This document shows, piece by piece, positions 5,363-7,062 of a stretch of 7,062 bases of DNA. Below the pieces are notes generated by a model that saw nothing but the letters and a program-made list of their open reading frames with translations, ran no database searches and was not told the DNA's origin. A program made the translations under genes and the position numbers. Location: contig JBEKLG010000093.1 in the NCBI GenBank assembly GCA_050010315.1, positions 1 to 7,062 on the forward strand, in the 5' to 3' direction. Source of the stretch: Bog-793 sp050010315. GTDB lineage: Bacteria; Actinomycetota; Acidimicrobiia; Acidimicrobiales; Bog-793. How positions within the stretch are numbered: position 1 is the first letter of the stretch; each line of letters starts with the position of its first letter.

Positions 5363-6796
5363 ATGAGCTGGGAGTACTCACCTGCGCCCGAGTCGCGCGC
5401 CGGTATCGGCCTGCGCCGTTCCTACGGGCTTTTCATCGCAGGGAACTTCGTCGAGTCCTCCGACGGTGAGGCCTTCACCACCATCAACCCCTCCAATGAG
5501 GAGGTCCTCGCCGAGGTCGCCGCCGCCGGCCCGCACGACATCGATCTCGCCGTCGCGGCGGCGCGTCGCGCCTATGAGGGCGTCTGGGGCACGATGCGTC
5601 CCGTCGATCGGGCCAAGTACCTCTTCCGGATTGCCCGCCTCATCCAGGAGCACTCTTCCGAACTCGCCGTCCTGGAGAGTCTCGACAGCGGAAAGCCGAT
5701 CCGCGAGTCACGCGACGTCGATGTGCCGCTCGCCGCGGCGCACTTCTTCTACTACGCGGGATGGGCCGACAAGCTCGCCTACGCCGGTTTCGGACCCGCA
5801 CCCCGCCCGATCGGCGTGGCCGGCCAGGTGATCCCCTGGAGCTTCCCGCTCCTCCTGGCAGCCTGGAAGCTCGCACCGGCGCTCGCCACCGGGAACACCT
5901 GCGTGCTGAAGCCGGCCGAGACCACCCCGCTCACCGCGCTGCGGCTGGCGGAGATCCTCCAGCAGGCCGACCTTCCCCCCGGGGTGGTGAACATCGTCAC
6001 CGGGGCGGGCGCGACCGGGGCCAGCCTCGTCGCCAACCCCGGGGTGGACAAGGTCGCCTTCACCGGCTCGACCGAGGTCGGAAAGACCGTCCAGCAGGTG
6101 ACCGCCGGCACCAACAAGCGACTCACCCTCGGGCTCGGCGGGAAGGCCGCCAACATCGTCTTCGCCGACGCGCCCTTGAGCCAGGCGATCGAGGGGATCA
6201 TAAACGGCATCTATTTCAACCAAGGTGAGGTGTGCTGCGCCGGCTCGCGCCTTTTGGTCCAGGAATCGGTCGCCGACGCCGTCGTCGACAAGCTCAAGGC
6301 CCGGCTCGCCACGCTGCGGCTGGGCGACCCGCTCGACAAGAACACCGACATCGGCGCCATCAACTCGGCGGCACAGCTCGAAAAGATCCGCGTCCTCGCC
6401 GCCGAGGGCGAGGCCGCCGGGGCCCGGCGTTGGTCGCCACCGTGCGAACTGCCCGCCCGCGGGTTCTGGTTCCCGCCGACCGTCTTCACCGGCGTCGCCC
6501 AGACGGATCGCATCGCCCGGGAGGAGATCTTCGGCCCGGTCCTGTCCGTGCTCAGCTTCCGCACCCCGCAAGAGGCCGTGGCGAAGGCGAACAACACCGT
6601 CTACGGGCTTGCGGCCGGGATCTGGACCGAGAAGGGGAGCCGGATCCTGTGGGTGGCGTCCCGGCTGCGCGCCGGCGTCGTCTGGGCCAACACCTTCAAC
6701 CGGTTCGATCCGACGAGCCCGTTCGGCGGCTACCGGGAGTCCGGCTTCGGTCGGGAAGGCGGACGTCACGGACTGGCGGCGTACCTCGATGTCTGA
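5363..6796 (+). CDS. Aldehyde dehydrogenase family protein with altered catalytic residues
   Basis: NAD(P)+-dependent aldehyde dehydrogenase superfamily, 477 aa (typical 470-500). The fold is complete: QVIPWSFPLLLAAWKLAPAL and VLKPAETTP (K183, E186; cofactor site), KVAFTGSTEVGK (Rossmann glycines), NQGEVCCAGSR with nucleophile C291 (ALDH2 C302), EEIFGPVLSV with E388 (ALDH2 E399), and SPFGGYRESGFGREGG near the end. Two usually conserved catalytic residues differ: PWNFP Asn169 is Ser160, and the LELGGK general-base Glu268 is Gly257 (codon GGG). The spacings to C291 match ALDH2 closely, so these are not alignment slips. I chose the ATG at 5363 (MSWEYSPAPES), since related proteins begin similarly by memory; the GTG at 5327, overlapping the deoC stop, would add 12 residues. 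The context suggests acetaldehyde oxidation, but the activity is uncertain given these changes. Confidence 0.9.
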   Translation: MSWEYSPAPESRAGIGLRRSYGLFIAGNFVESSDGEAFTTINPSNEEVLAEVAAAGPHDIDLAVAAARRAYEGVWGTMRPVDRAKYLFRIARLIQEHSSELAVLESLDSGKPIRESRDVDVPLAAAHFFYYAGWADKLAYAGFGPAPRPIGVAGQVIPWSFPLLLAAWKLAPALATGNTCVLKPAETTPLTALRLAEILQQADLPPGVVNIVTGAGATGASLVANPGVDKVAFTGSTEVGKTVQQVTAGTNKRLTLGLGGKAANIVFADAPLSQAIEGIINGIYFNQGEVCCAGSRLLVQESVADAVVDKLKARLATLRLGDPLDKNTDIGAINSAAQLEKIRVLAAEGEAAGARRWSPPCELPARGFWFPPTVFTGVAQTDRIAREEIFGPVLSVLSFRTPQEAVAKANNTVYGLAAGIWTEKGSRILWVASRLRAGVVWANTFNRFDPTSPFGGYRESGFGREGGRHGLAAYLDV

Positions 6797-7062
6797 GCGG
6801 CGAGTCCCGGTCACAAAGACCTACAGGCTCTTCATCGGCGGGGCCTTCCCCCGTTCGGGGTCCGGGTGCAGCTACGTCGTCACCACCCCCGATGGGAAGT
6901 TGCTCGCCCAGGCCGCGGCGGGTTCGAAAAAGGACGTACGCGACGCCGTCGTCGCGGCCCGGGCCGCCTTTCCCCGCTGGTCGGGCGCGACGGCCTATCA
7001 GCGCGGCCAGATCCTCTACGGGGTCGCCGAGATGCTCGAGGACCGCCAGGCCCAGTTCGTCG
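6789..7062 (+). CDS. Second aldehyde dehydrogenase, N-terminal part (runs off window)
   Basis: An ATG at 6789 opens a frame that stays open to the window end (91 codons). It overlaps the last 8 bases of the preceding dehydrogenase gene, which argues for translational coupling. The protein starts MSERRVPVTKTYRLFIGGAF, then a beta-rich segment, then KKDVRDAVVAARAAFPRWSG and the helix RGQILYGVAEMLEDR. This is the standard N-terminal layout of the aldehyde dehydrogenase superfamily (oligomerisation strand, then the start of the cofactor domain). The cofactor, nucleophile and general-base motifs lie beyond the window, so its activity cannot be judged. It is a different sequence from its neighbour, not an exact duplicate. 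The substrate is unknown; acetaldehyde from deoC is the natural guess. Confidence 0.88.
   Translation, partial: MSERRVPVTKTYRLFIGGAFPRSGSGCSYVVTTPDGKLLAQAAAGSKKDVRDAVVAARAAFPRWSGATAYQRGQILYGVAEMLEDRQAQFV

Noticed and set aside
5708..6814. Minus-strand open frame of 368 codons opposite the first aldehyde dehydrogenase
   Set aside because: Antisense shadow with no recognisable domain; the plus strand has a full family match.
1..7062. Mobile element, CRISPR array, defence or other new accessory system
   Set aside because: All coding space is taken by housekeeping genes and a catabolic cassette; I see no transposase, integrase, spaced repeats or foreign composition.

Overview
This is a GC-rich chromosomal segment with every gene on the plus strand. 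The likely source is an actinobacterium, perhaps of the Acidimicrobiia type. This rests on the high GC, GTG starts beside ATG starts, a NusG with a long acidic Ala/Pro-rich N-terminal extension, an actinobacterial-looking rplJ leader, and a deoC plus tandem aldehyde dehydrogenase cassette. The lineage is an inference from style and was not tested by any search.

Bases 1-4198 are a conserved translation/transcription/secretion block: rpmG (L33), tRNA-Trp(CCA), secE, nusG, rplK (L11), rplA (L1), a structured leader, rplJ (L10) and rplL (L7/L12). Together they supply the SecYEG subunit SecE, the elongation factor NusG, and the L11/L1/L10/L12 stalk proteins of the 50S subunit. The 178-base gap before rplJ holds a -10-like element, several hairpins and a possible Shine-Dalgarno-sequestering stem. 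This is the position of the L10-binding leader by which L10(L12)n represses its own synthesis.

A GC-rich hairpin follows rplL (about 4207-4242). From 4350 onward comes a different, catabolic unit: deoC (long-form deoxyribose-phosphate aldolase), a first aldehyde dehydrogenase gene, and the start of a second one that runs off the window. The second dehydrogenase gene overlaps the first by 8 bases. The pathway read is 2-deoxyribose-5-phosphate to glyceraldehyde-3-phosphate plus acetaldehyde, then oxidation of the aldehyde. rpoB does not follow rplL here.

The most unusual point is in the first aldehyde dehydrogenase. The nucleophilic Cys (C291) and the second conserved Glu (E388) are present. 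The general-base Glu (ALDH2 E268) is Gly257, and the oxyanion-hole Asn (ALDH2 N169) is Ser160. Smaller oddities are Thr27 in the thiostrepton-loop of L11, Asp44 in place of the fourth zinc-ligand Cys of L33, a 50-residue tail on L10, and repeat/alternative-pairing patterns in the rplJ leader. I saw no mobile element, CRISPR array, phage gene or defence system.
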